In this document: in pieces, positions 28,301 through 37,423 of the stretch
Position numbering within the stretch: the first letter of the stretch is position 1
Layout of the letters: each line of letters opens with the position of its first letter
From: CAVSQX01 sp963730225
GTDB taxonomy: Bacteria > Planctomycetota > Phycisphaerae > Tepidisphaerales > Tepidisphaeraceae
NCBI GenBank assembly: GCA_963730225.1
Contig: CAVSQX010000004.1
Location: 1,302,001-1,366,000 of the forward strand
DNA: 64,000 nt
Direction: 5' to 3'
The notes under the pieces: generated by a model
Seen by the model: the letters and a program-made list of their open reading frames with translations, nothing else
Told to the model about the DNA's origin: nothing
Databases searched by the model: none
Made by a program: the position numbers and the translations under genes

Positions 28301-31087
28301 ACCACTGCCACGAATCGGATAGTCCGTGATGACCAACTCCGGACCGATCGTGGCCTGGATGGTGGGATCCACCGCGATCGCCGCGGGAGTGTAGGCTGGA
28401 TTGGGTCCGACATTGCCCACCGGCGTCAACGTGAGCGTGGCGCCGTCGTCGTCGGTAAAGGTGACGGATTGCCCGGGGGCATGCACAACGGTATCGGGAG
28501 TGTCGGCAGCGCCGAAAAACGCATCACGATAGATGATTCCACCGCACTCTATGTAGCGGACATCGCCGCCGTCGTTGGTTACGATTCCCGGGCCGCCGAC
28601 GCCCGGTAGTCCGATGTCGCCGGCGCTGTCGATCAAGTCGATCCTGCCATCGTCACCCGTATTATCAGCGTTGACTTCGATGAAGCTCGGCACGATGGTG
28701 GCCATATTGCCGGCAAGAATGTCGCCGATGGCTTGATTGCAGGCGATGCCCAACAGGACCGTGCCGGCGCCGTCGATCATCTGAAAATCCCCTCCAACTG
28801 CACTGACCGGAATGGGACTTGCCGTAACCGAGTTAGCGGGAAGCGCGGGGTTGGCGAAGTCGACGCTGTACTGATTGAATCGAGTTTGAACCGCCAGGAT
28901 TCCCGCGGGATCAAATGCCTTCAATAAACCGACCGACCCGTTGGGAACTTGCAGGAAAGGAATGATGGCGGCGTTTTCGCCGATGTCGAACCCAATTGAG
29001 GCCGCTTCCAACTCGCGAAGATTTCCGTTGGCTACGACAATCGATTCGGGACTCGGCTGAGGCGTGGCGATGGTTCCGACCGGTGTTGGACCCACGGTTC
29101 CGGAACCCAGGATTCCGCCGGCGATCATCGCGCCCATGTCCCCGTTATCCACATCGAAGGCAGCGTCGTATCCGCCATCGTAGATGTCGCCTGTTTCCAT
29201 CACCAGCGAGCCCAGACCCATATCGCCGACGCCATACACGGTCAACGTGTACGGGAGATAGCCGATTATGGTGACGCCCGGGAGATCGATTAGCGAGACG
29301 GTGTAAATCCCAGCCTTGGGGGCGGTGTATTGGAACGGCGTGTCCATGGTAAGGGCTGAATTAACCTTGTTCTCATCGCTGGCGACGATTCGGCCGTCGG
29401 GGTCAATCAGTTCGGCGACCAGTTCCGCATCTGTGCTTGGCACGACGGTAATGGTTTGTCCGGCCATCAAAGGTATGGCGTAATTGTCGATGATTTCACC
29501 AGCGGGCTCTTCTCCTTGCACGGTGCCAGTCACCTGCGCCTCGTAGACATAATTCCCTTGCGAATCAATGGTCGGCAAGCCGGTCTTCGGATCGGTTTCC
29601 TTGATGGCGCCGAGGTACTGTGGCGAACCAAGGGTCTGGCTGATTAGAGTACCGGCTACGGAATTGTTGGGCACGAGGTCGTTGCTGAAAGGCGGCGACG
29701 GTAGCAGAGGTGGATTGACAATCCCGGTCCCTCCGTTGAGTTCAATTCCTCCCTGGAAAATATTGCCGGTGTCGCCGGTTTCCACGACCCATTCCAATTC
29801 CGATTCCGTGAACACATTGTCCGGCAAGCCGTAAATCGAAGCGTTATGCTGCACATCAAACGTGCCGAAGTAATTGCCGAAATTTGAGTAAATATCGCCG
29901 ACCGTGCCGGCAACTTGCAGGTCAAAGCCAGTAAAATAATGCGCCAGGTCGGGACGAGCCGCGCCAACGAGTGATCCACCAATGTCCCCCGAGGTGATGA
30001 GATCGCGGATGTCTCCACCGACGATAAAATTCGGTGTTTGATCGCTGGCCGATTCGTCGACCACCTGAAGCACACCCGTTGCATCACCGGTCAAAATCGC
30101 ACCGGCATAGAAAACCCCAACGTTACCGCCCTGGCTGTTCAATTCCGGATCGGCGGAATTCGAAGCTGAAGGCGCAGGTACTGTGCCTGCGGCGGGCGCC
30201 GGAATGTCGACCGTGCCTGTGATAACGCCGCCGAAAAAGAACCGGCCGATATCATTTGGGCTATTCAGGCCGGTGGTCGCATTTGTTTCCGTGATGAAGA
30301 TGGTCGGCGTTAACGGCGTCGGATCGGCGGGGCTGGGAACCAGCGTCACCGGCGACATGAAAATGCCCGGCGTCAGCGTTCCCTGATCGGTGGAGTCGAC
30401 GTAATCGGGTGGCCGGTACGGACCAGGCACCGCGGCCTGATTAAATGGAACGGTCATGATCGGTATGTTGGGATTGACCGTCGTAGCCGTGCGTGCGCCC
30501 AGAAGAACTTCGCCAACGGCGCCGGGAGTGTACGTAATAAGTGGATCACCCGTCCCGGCGTTATTCACGAGCAGCGCCGGACCAGCCGCGAACGGCTCCA
30601 TTGGCCGGGGCGCGCCCGTGGTGTTCAATGCCGGAACCTCGGCAATGGATATCCATGAATCCACGCTCGACTGCATGATGTAAATGGCGTACAGGTTGGG
30701 ATACGGCCCCGTCGGCGGCATGGGGACGGCGGGCTGAAGATCCTGCTCGATACCAGCGCCGGACAAGGCCGGCACCAGCACGCCAATCAGCTCAACGGTC
30801 ATGTCGTGCCAAGAGACACGATCGATTGATCCCTGACCATCCAAAAACTCGTACCCATTGGCGCTGAATCCGGGAGCCGCTGGTTCTCCCGCCGGGTCTT
30901 CCGGACCGAGAATCACAAACAATGTCCGCGGCTCCAGGGGCTCCACGCCATACCATTCCCGGGCTACGCCCCGCGCACCGCTTGGGTCGCCAGACGCTCG
31001 GCCCGCGGTCAGCCCGTCGGCAACTCGGCGGATAATACTGCGCAGCGACTTGCCCTTGCGCTGGCCAGACGGACGACTACGGGACAT
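25319..31087 (-). CDS. 1922-residue LEPR-type secreted beta-solenoid protein
   Basis: A giant protein with a basic N-terminus followed by VEPLEPRTLFVI, where LEPRTL at 51-56 is a variant of the planctomycete LEPRxLL motif at the amino terminus of many secreted or surface proteins. The body is rich in Gly, Ala, Ser, Thr, Asn and Asp. A region with YAIPLMAGQTITVVPSTDAE and KAGIYTVSLIDLPGV resembles a pre-peptidase C-terminal (PPC) domain. The C-terminal third is repetitive with short strands and turns (IGGSLQNGSLVVDGSAGSI, SASILAYSGSNFHVHGSIL), which suggests a right-handed beta-solenoid. No anchor, protease or adhesion motif is certain. The SD GAGGAGG lies seven bases before ATG 31087. Cell-surface location is inferred. 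Confidence 0.8.
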   Translation of the reverse strand: MSRSRPSGQRKGKSLRSIIRRVADGLTAGRASGDPSGARGVAREWYGVEPLEPRTLFVILGPEDPAGEPAAPGFSANGYEFLDGQGSIDRVSWHDMTVELIGVLVPALSGAGIEQDLQPAVPMPPTGPYPNLYAIYIMQSSVDSWISIAEVPALNTTGAPRPMEPFAAGPALLVNNAGTGDPLITYTPGAVGEVLLGARTATTVNPNIPIMTVPFNQAAVPGPYRPPDYVDSTDQGTLTPGIFMSPVTLVPSPADPTPLTPTIFITETNATTGLNSPNDIGRFFFGGVITGTVDIPAPAAGTVPAPSASNSADPELNSQGGNVGVFYAGAILTGDATGVLQVVDESASDQTPNFIVGGDIRDLITSGDIGGSLVGAARPDLAHYFTGFDLQVAGTVGDIYSNFGNYFGTFDVQHNASIYGLPDNVFTESELEWVVETGDTGNIFQGGIELNGGTGIVNPPLLPSPPFSNDLVPNNSVAGTLISQTLGSPQYLGAIKETDPKTGLPTIDSQGNYVYEAQVTGTVQGEEPAGEIIDNYAIPLMAGQTITVVPSTDAELVAELIDPDGRIVASDENKVNSALTMDTPFQYTAPKAGIYTVSLIDLPGVTIIGYLPYTLTVYGVGDMGLGSLVMETGDIYDGGYDAAFDVDNGDMGAMIAGGILGSGTVGPTPVGTIATPQPSPESIVVANGNLRELEAASIGFDIGENAAIIPFLQVPNGSVGLLKAFDPAGILAVQTRFNQYSVDFANPALPANSVTASPIPVSAVGGDFQMIDGAGTVLLGIACNQAIGDILAGNMATIVPSFIEVNADNTGDDGRIDLIDSAGDIGLPGVGGPGIVTNDGGDVRYIECGGIIYRDAFFGAADTPDTVVHAPGQSVTFTDDDGATLTLTPVGNVGPNPAYTPAAIAVDPTIQATIGPELVITDYPIRGSGGAVLVNVSVSDISATDAVTGNPSECSLDIVSNATASGAVAEISRVQIEGLNANAYTPTGPVDTNGLPTVVNAADATSTTAATGTATTTAAADPTLSLSVTGTAEVDILNVVVTQLVNPQLMVDPGSTISGEAGTTLAVPLGNALSITNNTPNAEMARILANSIGTITSAGTIGVAKSTTAEAVLPLNVISYGANLVVDGAADGDGRFSTSGGTSFGGTPDITDSNLTGDQSGANPTYPFMLQKTGVSVNQSIETISANEGLGNILAVGSIGSINPNADGKLHPGYFAGIVGPIVAGPLGGTIAVLADLNLVSIGQGIQSSGTGIFSLSGLYGVQIGTVSGANADIRGQVESLLTTHNISLQNGSLIDAQIIAINERIEFTFGANEGADTFVLTYTQAVPFFAGQETVNGGYPVQVIENPFIELGAIRLTGNGGIIGSYLAADDIGTISVAGFGILESTINTQGAEQIQSIVAGGYGIRGVTIDSGSEIGSISATGNGQNLSVASVSPSVRLSETQPVDPITGFQFNPLAGGALTGPLNDIDAYLGTSVTAPVSSTTDTGVLEDDVITADTSLGNVTAQTIRVSLPVFIEVVLPDTPTPNIPQPSQPFQMQMNIGQTISKIQVRGLIDGLSITTGKLGQFRVGGSVSRLGITVAGAISNLIIPGNFGQIITNPATGTKIPDSYIQAVGPNGSIESMKVQGNLYGNVTATGRIVNLTVSGNVFGTITAQGQAAGLTLGTFRIGGSLQNGSLVVDGSAGSIIASGGLGAAGSSITIEGNLNLLNVGASHAKGSILASAMHIEGVLKSLVVYGQITGALTVDSDLTTMRVTNDGTSANVIDAPISVGGKMNSAMITGGNVDANFTVNSTINSFTISKGSLMAGTTLQSQLNAIRNFNITGGAAYGLFGNLLATGGLNQNVNISGNIGDGTDAASILAYSGSNFHVHGSILANVTVSLTGALNLLQVGGNIEAGAVISAHPLKKLIVGGTNNGTITSV

Positions 31088-31369
31088 GCAATATCCTCCT
31101 CAGCCCGGCGCACGACGGACAAGCCTCGACGGTTTCCTCAGCAGTGAGCAACTTCACGTCGGACATGTCGAATAAACACTGGTAGGCACGGAATCTTTGG
31201 TTGGCGTGCTGGTTTCCCGGCGCAAACACACGATCGCCACCACGTGTGCGAGGAATTCCGATCCCAGCGCACCCGGCCCCACCTGTTTTACCCTCGGCAG
31301 GGCCTCACCGGATACGCCTGAATCGCACAGCGTTCTATCACCGCCCCCCCACTTTTGTCAACGCGGACC

Positions 31370-31393
31370 AAATGACCCAACAGGCGGTCATTT
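31370..31393. terminator. Stem-loop downstream of the transaldolase gene
   Basis: AAATGACC pairs perfectly with GGTCATTT around an 8-base loop, about 60 bp beyond the transaldolase stop. No long T-run follows, so this is a weak terminator candidate or another structured element. The surrounding 31088-31452 stretch has no other supported gene; it should hold the promoter of the giant LEPR-type gene. Confidence 0.35.
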
Positions 31394-31452
31394 CGGATTT
31401 TGGATCGCAAAAAACCGTGGCCAACCGCAATGGCCGCCAGCCCGGAATCGTG

Positions 31453-32508
31453 CTACTTCGCCGGTGTCAGCGAAGCCCGCTTTTCCGCGATCTGCTTGAG
31501 CAACGCCTTCTGCGGATCGGCGAATTTAAGCGTCCCCTCTTCCATCAGCTTCTGCTCCATCTTGGACACGTCCACCTTCTGGTCAATTTCATCGAGAATG
31601 GCCTTGGCCGGCATCTGATCCACCTTGCGGGTGTATTGCTTGTTCAGCTTCTCGACGGCGTCGTTGGTGGCCGGGGGATTGGTCTGAATATCGCTTCCGG
31701 CAAGCGCTTCTACGTATTTGTCGGGGGGATCGGTGGGTTTCTTCGTGCCGGTGCTGGCGAAGATGATCTCCTGCTGAAGCTTCAAGCCTTTGTCCTTCCA
31801 GAACGCCTGATTCGCCTGCCACAATCGCTTGGCGTTTACGATCCCCACCAAACCCTGCGCCGCCGGCGACAATTGTGGCACGTTTTTTTCGGTGTAGACA
31901 TCCACCCGAGAGACGAAAATGCTGTAAACGCTCTTCAACCCATCCAGGCCGCTTTTCCGCCGTTGGGCGCCGCGCCAGATGGCATCGCGCGCGATTTTGT
32001 ATTGGCGATCGGAAAAGATCAGCGTGACGTTCAGCGTGACGTTGTTGGCCGCCAGCTCTTCCAGCGCGGCCAACCCGGCCTCGGTCGCCGGCACCTTGAT
32101 CATCCGATTCTTGTGTCCGGCCGCCCATTTCTTGCCCAGCTCGATGTACCGGCGCGTCGCCTGATCCTTCGGCACCGGCTTGGCCACGTCCTCCAGCAGC
32201 GGGTCCAATTCGAAACTGACATATCCGTTGTTTCCCTGCGTCTGCTCCCAGACGGGAAGAAAAACCGCCTGGGCCTCCTTCACCAGCTTGTCGGTCATCG
32301 TCCAGGCGATTTCATCGTCCGATTTTCCCTGCTCGGCCAGCTCGATGATCTGCTCATCGAAATGGCCCGACTTGATGATGTCGGAAACGATGATCGGATT
32401 GGACGTGGCCCCGCTGGCGCCCAGAGCACGGTTCTTCTTCACCAGCGGTGGATCGATCGAATCAAGCCAAAGCTTGGTTCCGGTTGCAATCAGCGATTTG
32501 AGCGACAT
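31453..32508 (-). CDS. tal: Transaldolase-family protein
   Basis: Catalyses dihydroxyacetone transfer between sugar phosphates in the pentose phosphate pathway, through a Schiff base on a lysine. The 351 residues carry LDSIDPPLVKKNRALGASGA near the start with TSNPIIVSDII, the catalytic-Lys segment NRMIKVPATEAGLAALEEL and NVTLNVTLIFSDRQY. VSRVDVYTEKN follows as in longer transaldolases. An AAAGGAGT SD lies six bases before ATG 32508. It is a single gene with no sugar-phosphate neighbours. I cannot exclude a fructose-6-phosphate aldolase-like activity. Confidence 0.9.
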   Translation of the reverse strand: MSLKSLIATGTKLWLDSIDPPLVKKNRALGASGATSNPIIVSDIIKSGHFDEQIIELAEQGKSDDEIAWTMTDKLVKEAQAVFLPVWEQTQGNNGYVSFELDPLLEDVAKPVPKDQATRRYIELGKKWAAGHKNRMIKVPATEAGLAALEELAANNVTLNVTLIFSDRQYKIARDAIWRGAQRRKSGLDGLKSVYSIFVSRVDVYTEKNVPQLSPAAQGLVGIVNAKRLWQANQAFWKDKGLKLQQEIIFASTGTKKPTDPPDKYVEALAGSDIQTNPPATNDAVEKLNKQYTRKVDQMPAKAILDEIDQKVDVSKMEQKLMEEGTLKFADPQKALLKQIAEKRASLTPAK

Positions 32509-32610
32509 GGCAGACTCCTTTCGTTACGGTTTGCCCTTTTGAAATGAGCATACCGCAACGAAAGGCCCGCGCCATCTGCCCTACGCAAAGTTTTTCGAGC
32601 CGGGCTCCCG

Positions 32611-33054
32611 CTATTCCCTGGGTGCCGCCGGCTCGAACTGGGGCTGCTCGCGATTGAAATAGAGCGTCCCCTCGAACCATCCCGGCGCCGCTTCACGGCA
32701 GCGCAGTAGCGTGCAGTGAATCGCCGCAAACTTTTTGTCCGGGCCGTGAATCTGAATCAGCCCGCCGTAACCCAGTGGCAGTCGAACGGGACTGATGAAA
32801 CCCAGTCCCTTGCGGCTGATGTCCCGCGTGTAGAGCAGCGCGGGCATCGTTCCCGCCGGATCGCTGAACAACCGCAGCGCCGCCGGCGCGCGAAACTGCT
32901 GGCGACTCTCCCGGCGGCGATCCGGCTCGCCCGGTTTGCCGGCTTCCAACGCCGACATCACCAACGCCGCTTCCGCCGGAATCCCCTGCTCGCTGGTGGC
33001 GTCCACATGGATCGCCGGGGCTTCGGTCTCTGGATTGGCCAGTGTTTCGATCAT
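32611..33054 (-). CDS. PilZ-domain protein
   Basis: A c-di-GMP-binding regulatory protein. It has the RRxxxR motif (R46-R47-R48-E-S-R51) and the DISRKG form of the D/NxSxxG motif (D78 to G83), both of which contact c-di-GMP in PilZ proteins. The rest is a beta-barrel-like stretch, LLYTRDISRKGLGFISPVRL. The protein is short (147 residues) and has no catalytic partner domain, so it likely acts as a receptor or effector. GGAGG lies five bases before the ATG at 33054, so I prefer this to the GTG twelve bases upstream. The nearby genes give no direct link to motility or export. Confidence 0.85.
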   Translation of the reverse strand: MIETLANPETEAPAIHVDATSEQGIPAEAALVMSALEAGKPGEPDRRRESRQQFRAPAALRLFSDPAGTMPALLYTRDISRKGLGFISPVRLPLGYGGLIQIHGPDKKFAAIHCTLLRCREAAPGWFEGTLYFNREQPQFEPAAPRE

Positions 33055-33201
33055 GACTTCCTCCACAACTTTCTTTCCTCGCTGGCGCCCCGGCCCTCGC
33101 CGCGGCGCGACATTCGAGACTTACAATTGCCTCCAGCGCAAAAGCAAATCGATTCGGCGGAATTCGAGTTATCGGACGCCGAGGCGTATAGTGGTTCGCC
33201 A

Positions 33202-34050
33202 ATGCCGGTGCGAATTCTTTGTCTTGGCGATATTGTCGGCCGGCCCGGCCGACAGGTGGTGCACGACAAGCTTCCCGCCCTGGTGCGCGATCGCCAGGTC
33301 GATTTGGTGATCGCCAACGCCGAAAACATCGCCGGCGGCAGCGGCATCACGCCGAACCTGTTCCACAAAATCCGCTCCTACGGCGTCGATGTCGTCACCC
33401 TCGGCGATCACCTCTATCGCCGCGTCGACATCCTTCCGATCCTGCAAACCAGCGAGCGCATCGTCCGCCCGGCGAATCTCTCCGCCGCCGCGGTTGGACG
33501 AATCTTCACCGTCGTCGCCACCAACGGCGGCGTGTCGGTGGCCGTCTTTTCGCTGCTGGGCCGAATCTTCATGAATCTGCCCAGCGACGATCCCTTCGCC
33601 GCCGCCGACCGCGTGCTCAACCAGCTTCCCCGCCACGTGCGCGTCTGCGTCTGCGATGTGCACGCCGAAGCCTCCAGCGAAAAAACCGCCCTGGCCCATT
33701 GGCTCGACGGCCGCGCCTCATTGATCTTCGGCACCCACACGCACGTTCCCACCGCCGACGCCCGCATTCTCCCCGGCGGCAGCGCGTTCATCACCGATCT
33801 GGGCATGTGCGGGCCGTATGATTCGGTTCTGGGCCGCCGCAAGGATCGCGTGCTGAAATACATGACCAGCAACATGCCCGCCCCCTTCGATGTCGCCACC
33901 GGCGACGTGCGCCTCTGCGGCGCGCTGGCGGAAATCGATGAGCAAACCGGCAAAGCGCTCATCATCGAACGCATCGAAGTGCAATCAGCGAATGTGGAGG
34001 AGGCTTACGACGCCGACGACGGCCGCCGGCCGCATGCGGATGCGGAATGA
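33202..34050 (+). CDS. YmdB-like (TIGR00282) metallophosphoesterase
   Basis: A metal-dependent phosphoesterase of the YmdB/TIGR00282 family, whose members act on 2',3'-cyclic nucleotides or related substrates. The start MPVRILCLGDIVGRPGR is the family N-terminus with a metal-binding Asp. NAENIAGGSGITPN, DVVTLGDHLYRR, VCVCDVHAEASSEKTA and FGTHTHVPTADARI provide the remaining metal ligands. GGSAFITDLGMCGPYDSVLG is also typical. About 282 residues, the normal length. The ATG at 33202 is preceded by ATAGTGGTTCGCC with no SD. It diverges from the PilZ gene; a regulatory link with c-di-GMP is only a guess. Confidence 0.9.
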   Translation: MPVRILCLGDIVGRPGRQVVHDKLPALVRDRQVDLVIANAENIAGGSGITPNLFHKIRSYGVDVVTLGDHLYRRVDILPILQTSERIVRPANLSAAAVGRIFTVVATNGGVSVAVFSLLGRIFMNLPSDDPFAAADRVLNQLPRHVRVCVCDVHAEASSEKTALAHWLDGRASLIFGTHTHVPTADARILPGGSAFITDLGMCGPYDSVLGRRKDRVLKYMTSNMPAPFDVATGDVRLCGALAEIDEQTGKALIIERIEVQSANVEEAYDADDGRRPHADAE

Positions 34051-34083
34051 CGATTCTCCGCCAGGGACTTGTGCACACCCGGA

Positions 34084-37000
34084 TCAATCATTGAATCGCG
34101 GATCGGTTGCCGTAGCCACCTGCACGCCAGCAATCGTAATCTTGTGCGGAAGGTTAGCACTTATCACCGTGCTGTCCGCGCTCAGCGTGCCGTCGATCAG
34201 CAGTGAAGCGATCTTCGAATCGGACAGTACCGTCTCAGTACCGTCGAGCGGGAAAACGTCATCACGCACGTTCAACCCCGCAGCGATGATGGAGTTGGTG
34301 ACATCGCCGTCGATGCGGAGCGACGAAATGACCGCGGAGGAAAACGTGTCGTTGCCGCCGCCGGGCTGGTGATCGTTTCCAAGCAACGCGCCGGCTAGAA
34401 TGTCGCCGGTCAAGCTTTCGAGGATGCTGACGCTGCCGATGTTCCCATCGATCGCCAGCGTGCCGTCGAAATCGCCGGCATCCGTCAACGCCATGAGCCG
34501 CAGAGCCGTGATGCTTCCAGCGACGCCGCCGTTGGTGAAGGAATTGATCTTCAAGTTGGCAATCGCTGCGGTACACACGATCGAGCTGTCCGAGAGATTC
34601 CCCAGCGTCATCGTGGCCGCGTGTACGCCGCCCAGCGTAATCGTCGAACCCGAAAAATTCCCCGCGCGCAACGAGCTTACCCCACCATTCAGCGACACCG
34701 CCCCATCAAACCCTATCCCCGCCGCATTGATTGGTCCCACCGGATCTTCATCGCTCATCCCATTCAGCGTCACCGCCGTCGCCGACGTGATGGTGACGCT
34801 GCTGCCAAGCGTGGTGCCGGTCAGCGAAACGGCAAATCCACCCGATGCATCGGGAACCAGTGAGCCGGTGCCGGCTCCGGCCAGCGTGAATCTGACCGCC
34901 GCGGTACCGATCGTATCGACCAAGCGAACACCGGCACGGACGGCAACATGCCCGAATTCCAGCGCCGCCGTTTCCGAACCGATCTGCGCGATGGTGTTGG
35001 CGGCAAAGGTGACGCCGGAAAATCCGCTCACGGGTGTAAGCTGCACAATCAGTTGATTGTCCCCGAGTGTCACACCCGATGGCACGGTGAACGCGGCGAC
35101 GATCGCCTTGCGTCGGCCCTTGGCAAGGTTCACCGGCACCTGATTCAGCGTCGGCGCAGACAAAGCCGTTCCATCCGCGGCGACGCCGCCCGGCGCCAGC
35201 AGCAGCTGCAATTGCATATCGCCAACCGCGCGTGGTGAGCCGTCATTGGTCAATTCCAGCGTCGCGCTGGCAAGCTCGCCGGCGACGAAGGTGGATGGCA
35301 GCGTGGTTCTGATGATGCTCAGCGCGACATCTCCGCCGACCGTCAGAGGGCTGGATGCTCCAACAAGGATCGAGAAAACCTCGGTGTTGCTGAGAAAACC
35401 ATTGGCGTCGGTGATGGTTACACTTGCCGAATCGGACCCCGCGGCGGCAAACGTGTGCGACTGCGGGTTCAGCGCGCCGGTTGCATTTTGGGTGAACGTC
35501 GTGTCCGCGCTGCCGTCGCCCCAGTTCACGTCCACGGTGTACGGCGCTGATCCACCGATTTCGCTGAAGCTTCCAAGGTTGAACGATTCCGCCGCCTCGG
35601 CGATCGACGACTGGTCGGCGGGAGATGCCACAATGATGGAAGGGATAACGGTAAGTTTGAAAGCGGCCGCATTACTCGTAACGTCGTTCGCATCGGTGAC
35701 CGTGACGCTGACCGAATCGGCGCCGACGACGGTGAACGTATGCGCTTGCGGCGTGACGAATCCAGCGTCCTGCTGTGTGAAAATCGTATCGCTCGATCCG
35801 TCACCCCAATTCACGTCCACGGTGAATGGAGCGGTCGCGCCAAACTCGCTGAAGCTTCCAAGGTCCAACTGCTGTAAAGTGGTTCCCGCCAGCACCGGAG
35901 CTAATTGCGCTGTCGAAGGGGTCACGACAATTGACGGGGCCACAGTGACATCAAACATCGTCGCCGTGCTTTTGAAACCGTTGGCATCGGTGACGGTCTC
36001 GCTGACGGTGCTGGTTCCCGTCGTGCCAAAGGTGTGCATTTGAGGAGCGATGCTTCCGTCGATTTGCTGCACGAAGCGCGTATCCGCCGATCCATCGCCC
36101 CAGTCCACATCGACCACATACGGCCCCTGCCCTCCGTCCGACACAATCGTGCCCAAGCGGACCGGCGTCGCCACACCGGCCGACACGGGCTGATTAACCG
36201 GCGGCGTTGCCTGGATCGTTGGCACCGCAAATCCGCTGTCGCTCACTTCGAACACCGTGCCGTCGCCGCTAGTCCCGCCGCCCCGCGTCGTGCCGTACAG
36301 ATTGCCATCGGCATCCACAACCAGCGCGCTGGTCGGACCGCTTCCGTTGCTTCCGGTGAAATTCCCCAGCACAACCGCAGTATTCGACCCGACCGGCAAC
36401 TCAAAGACCGTCCCAAGGCCATCCGTGCCGCCGGCAAAGGTAGTTCCGAACAAATCCCCATCCGCGTCGGCGATCAGATCACCCCTGGGCTCCGAGCCAT
36501 CGGCTCCATCAAACGATGCCAATGCCGTGATGGTGTCGGTGACCGTAGAGAACGCGAAAATCGTTCCGTCTCCATTGGCTCCGCCGAATTCCGCCGTTCC
36601 GTAAAAATTGCCGCGCGAATCGCCGATTAGCCCCGATTGAGGCTGCTGGCCCGTGGTTTCAGACGAAAAGGATGCTAACGTCATTGCCCCATCGCTCTGA
36701 TTCGAAAGCTCGAAAACTGTGCCCTCATCGTTCGCGCCCCCAGCAGAGCTCGTGCCGTACCGATTCCCCTGCGAATCGCTGACAAGGTTCCCAACCGGAT
36801 CCGAGGGAGCGTTCGACTGCTGGCCTGACTGAATCGCCTGCGTGTAGTCAAACAACAATTCCGATCCCACCGTATCGGAATCGCTGTCGATCGGCGGACT
36901 AAAACTGGTCGGCACCTCCAGGATGCCCCCGTCGCCCTCACCCCCCTGCGATGCCGTACCGGATAGATTCCCCTGCCCATCAAACAGCAGATTTGCCTCC

Positions 37001-37407
37001 GGGTCAGCAAGCCCCGGCATGTTCACCGACTTGATTTGCTGTGCCGTCGACCATTCATAAACGGTTTCGCTGCCACCCACACTGTTGGTGGTGGTTCCAA
37101 ATAGATTGCCATCCAGGTCTGCGGTTAGCCCGCCCACAGGATTCGAATCGCCAGCATTAAAATTGATAATCGTGTCAATCGAATAATTCGGCTGCCCTCC
37201 CTGCGAAGCCTGGCTGGGAACTAACTCGAAAACCGTCCCGCCGCCATTCTGCCCCCCGCTGAACGTTGTTCCAAAAAAATCGCCAATGCCATCGGCTAGC
37301 AAACCGCTTTCGGGTACCGACCCGTTGCTTCCATCAAAGCTGACCAGCGTATTCAGCGTCGCGCTGAGCAGGCGCCGGAATTCCAGGAATTCGACCGCAA
37401 ATTCCAT
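34084..37407 (-). CDS. 1107-residue LEPR-type protein with GGxGGTVFEL repeats, PKD-like and solenoid regions
   Basis: A likely secreted protein with LEFRRLLS at residues 8-15, a LEPR-type N-terminal motif. Residues about 20-390 hold repeats of the TIGR03803 type, ending in forms such as GGGTVFEL, GDGTIFAF and GLGTVFELP. Next are three PKD-like units, each with a VDVDWGDGSAD or VNWGDGSSDT core and a later SVTVTDAND stretch. A CARDB-like segment follows (LVPSTFVAGELASATLEL is close to it). The last 250 residues are a beta-solenoid-like repeat region, as in the 1922-residue protein. GGGAG lies six bases before ATG 37407. A filament or extracellular matrix role is inferred. Confidence 0.8.
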   Translation of the reverse strand: MEFAVEFLEFRRLLSATLNTLVSFDGSNGSVPESGLLADGIGDFFGTTFSGGQNGGGTVFELVPSQASQGGQPNYSIDTIINFNAGDSNPVGGLTADLDGNLFGTTTNSVGGSETVYEWSTAQQIKSVNMPGLADPEANLLFDGQGNLSGTASQGGEGDGGILEVPTSFSPPIDSDSDTVGSELLFDYTQAIQSGQQSNAPSDPVGNLVSDSQGNRYGTSSAGGANDEGTVFELSNQSDGAMTLASFSSETTGQQPQSGLIGDSRGNFYGTAEFGGANGDGTIFAFSTVTDTITALASFDGADGSEPRGDLIADADGDLFGTTFAGGTDGLGTVFELPVGSNTAVVLGNFTGSNGSGPTSALVVDADGNLYGTTRGGGTSGDGTVFEVSDSGFAVPTIQATPPVNQPVSAGVATPVRLGTIVSDGGQGPYVVDVDWGDGSADTRFVQQIDGSIAPQMHTFGTTGTSTVSETVTDANGFKSTATMFDVTVAPSIVVTPSTAQLAPVLAGTTLQQLDLGSFSEFGATAPFTVDVNWGDGSSDTIFTQQDAGFVTPQAHTFTVVGADSVSVTVTDANDVTSNAAAFKLTVIPSIIVASPADQSSIAEAAESFNLGSFSEIGGSAPYTVDVNWGDGSADTTFTQNATGALNPQSHTFAAAGSDSASVTITDANGFLSNTEVFSILVGASSPLTVGGDVALSIIRTTLPSTFVAGELASATLELTNDGSPRAVGDMQLQLLLAPGGVAADGTALSAPTLNQVPVNLAKGRRKAIVAAFTVPSGVTLGDNQLIVQLTPVSGFSGVTFAANTIAQIGSETAALEFGHVAVRAGVRLVDTIGTAAVRFTLAGAGTGSLVPDASGGFAVSLTGTTLGSSVTITSATAVTLNGMSDEDPVGPINAAGIGFDGAVSLNGGVSSLRAGNFSGSTITLGGVHAATMTLGNLSDSSIVCTAAIANLKINSFTNGGVAGSITALRLMALTDAGDFDGTLAIDGNIGSVSILESLTGDILAGALLGNDHQPGGGNDTFSSAVISSLRIDGDVTNSIIAAGLNVRDDVFPLDGTETVLSDSKIASLLIDGTLSADSTVISANLPHKITIAGVQVATATDPRFND

Positions 37408-37423
37408 GGTGATCTCCCGCGGT

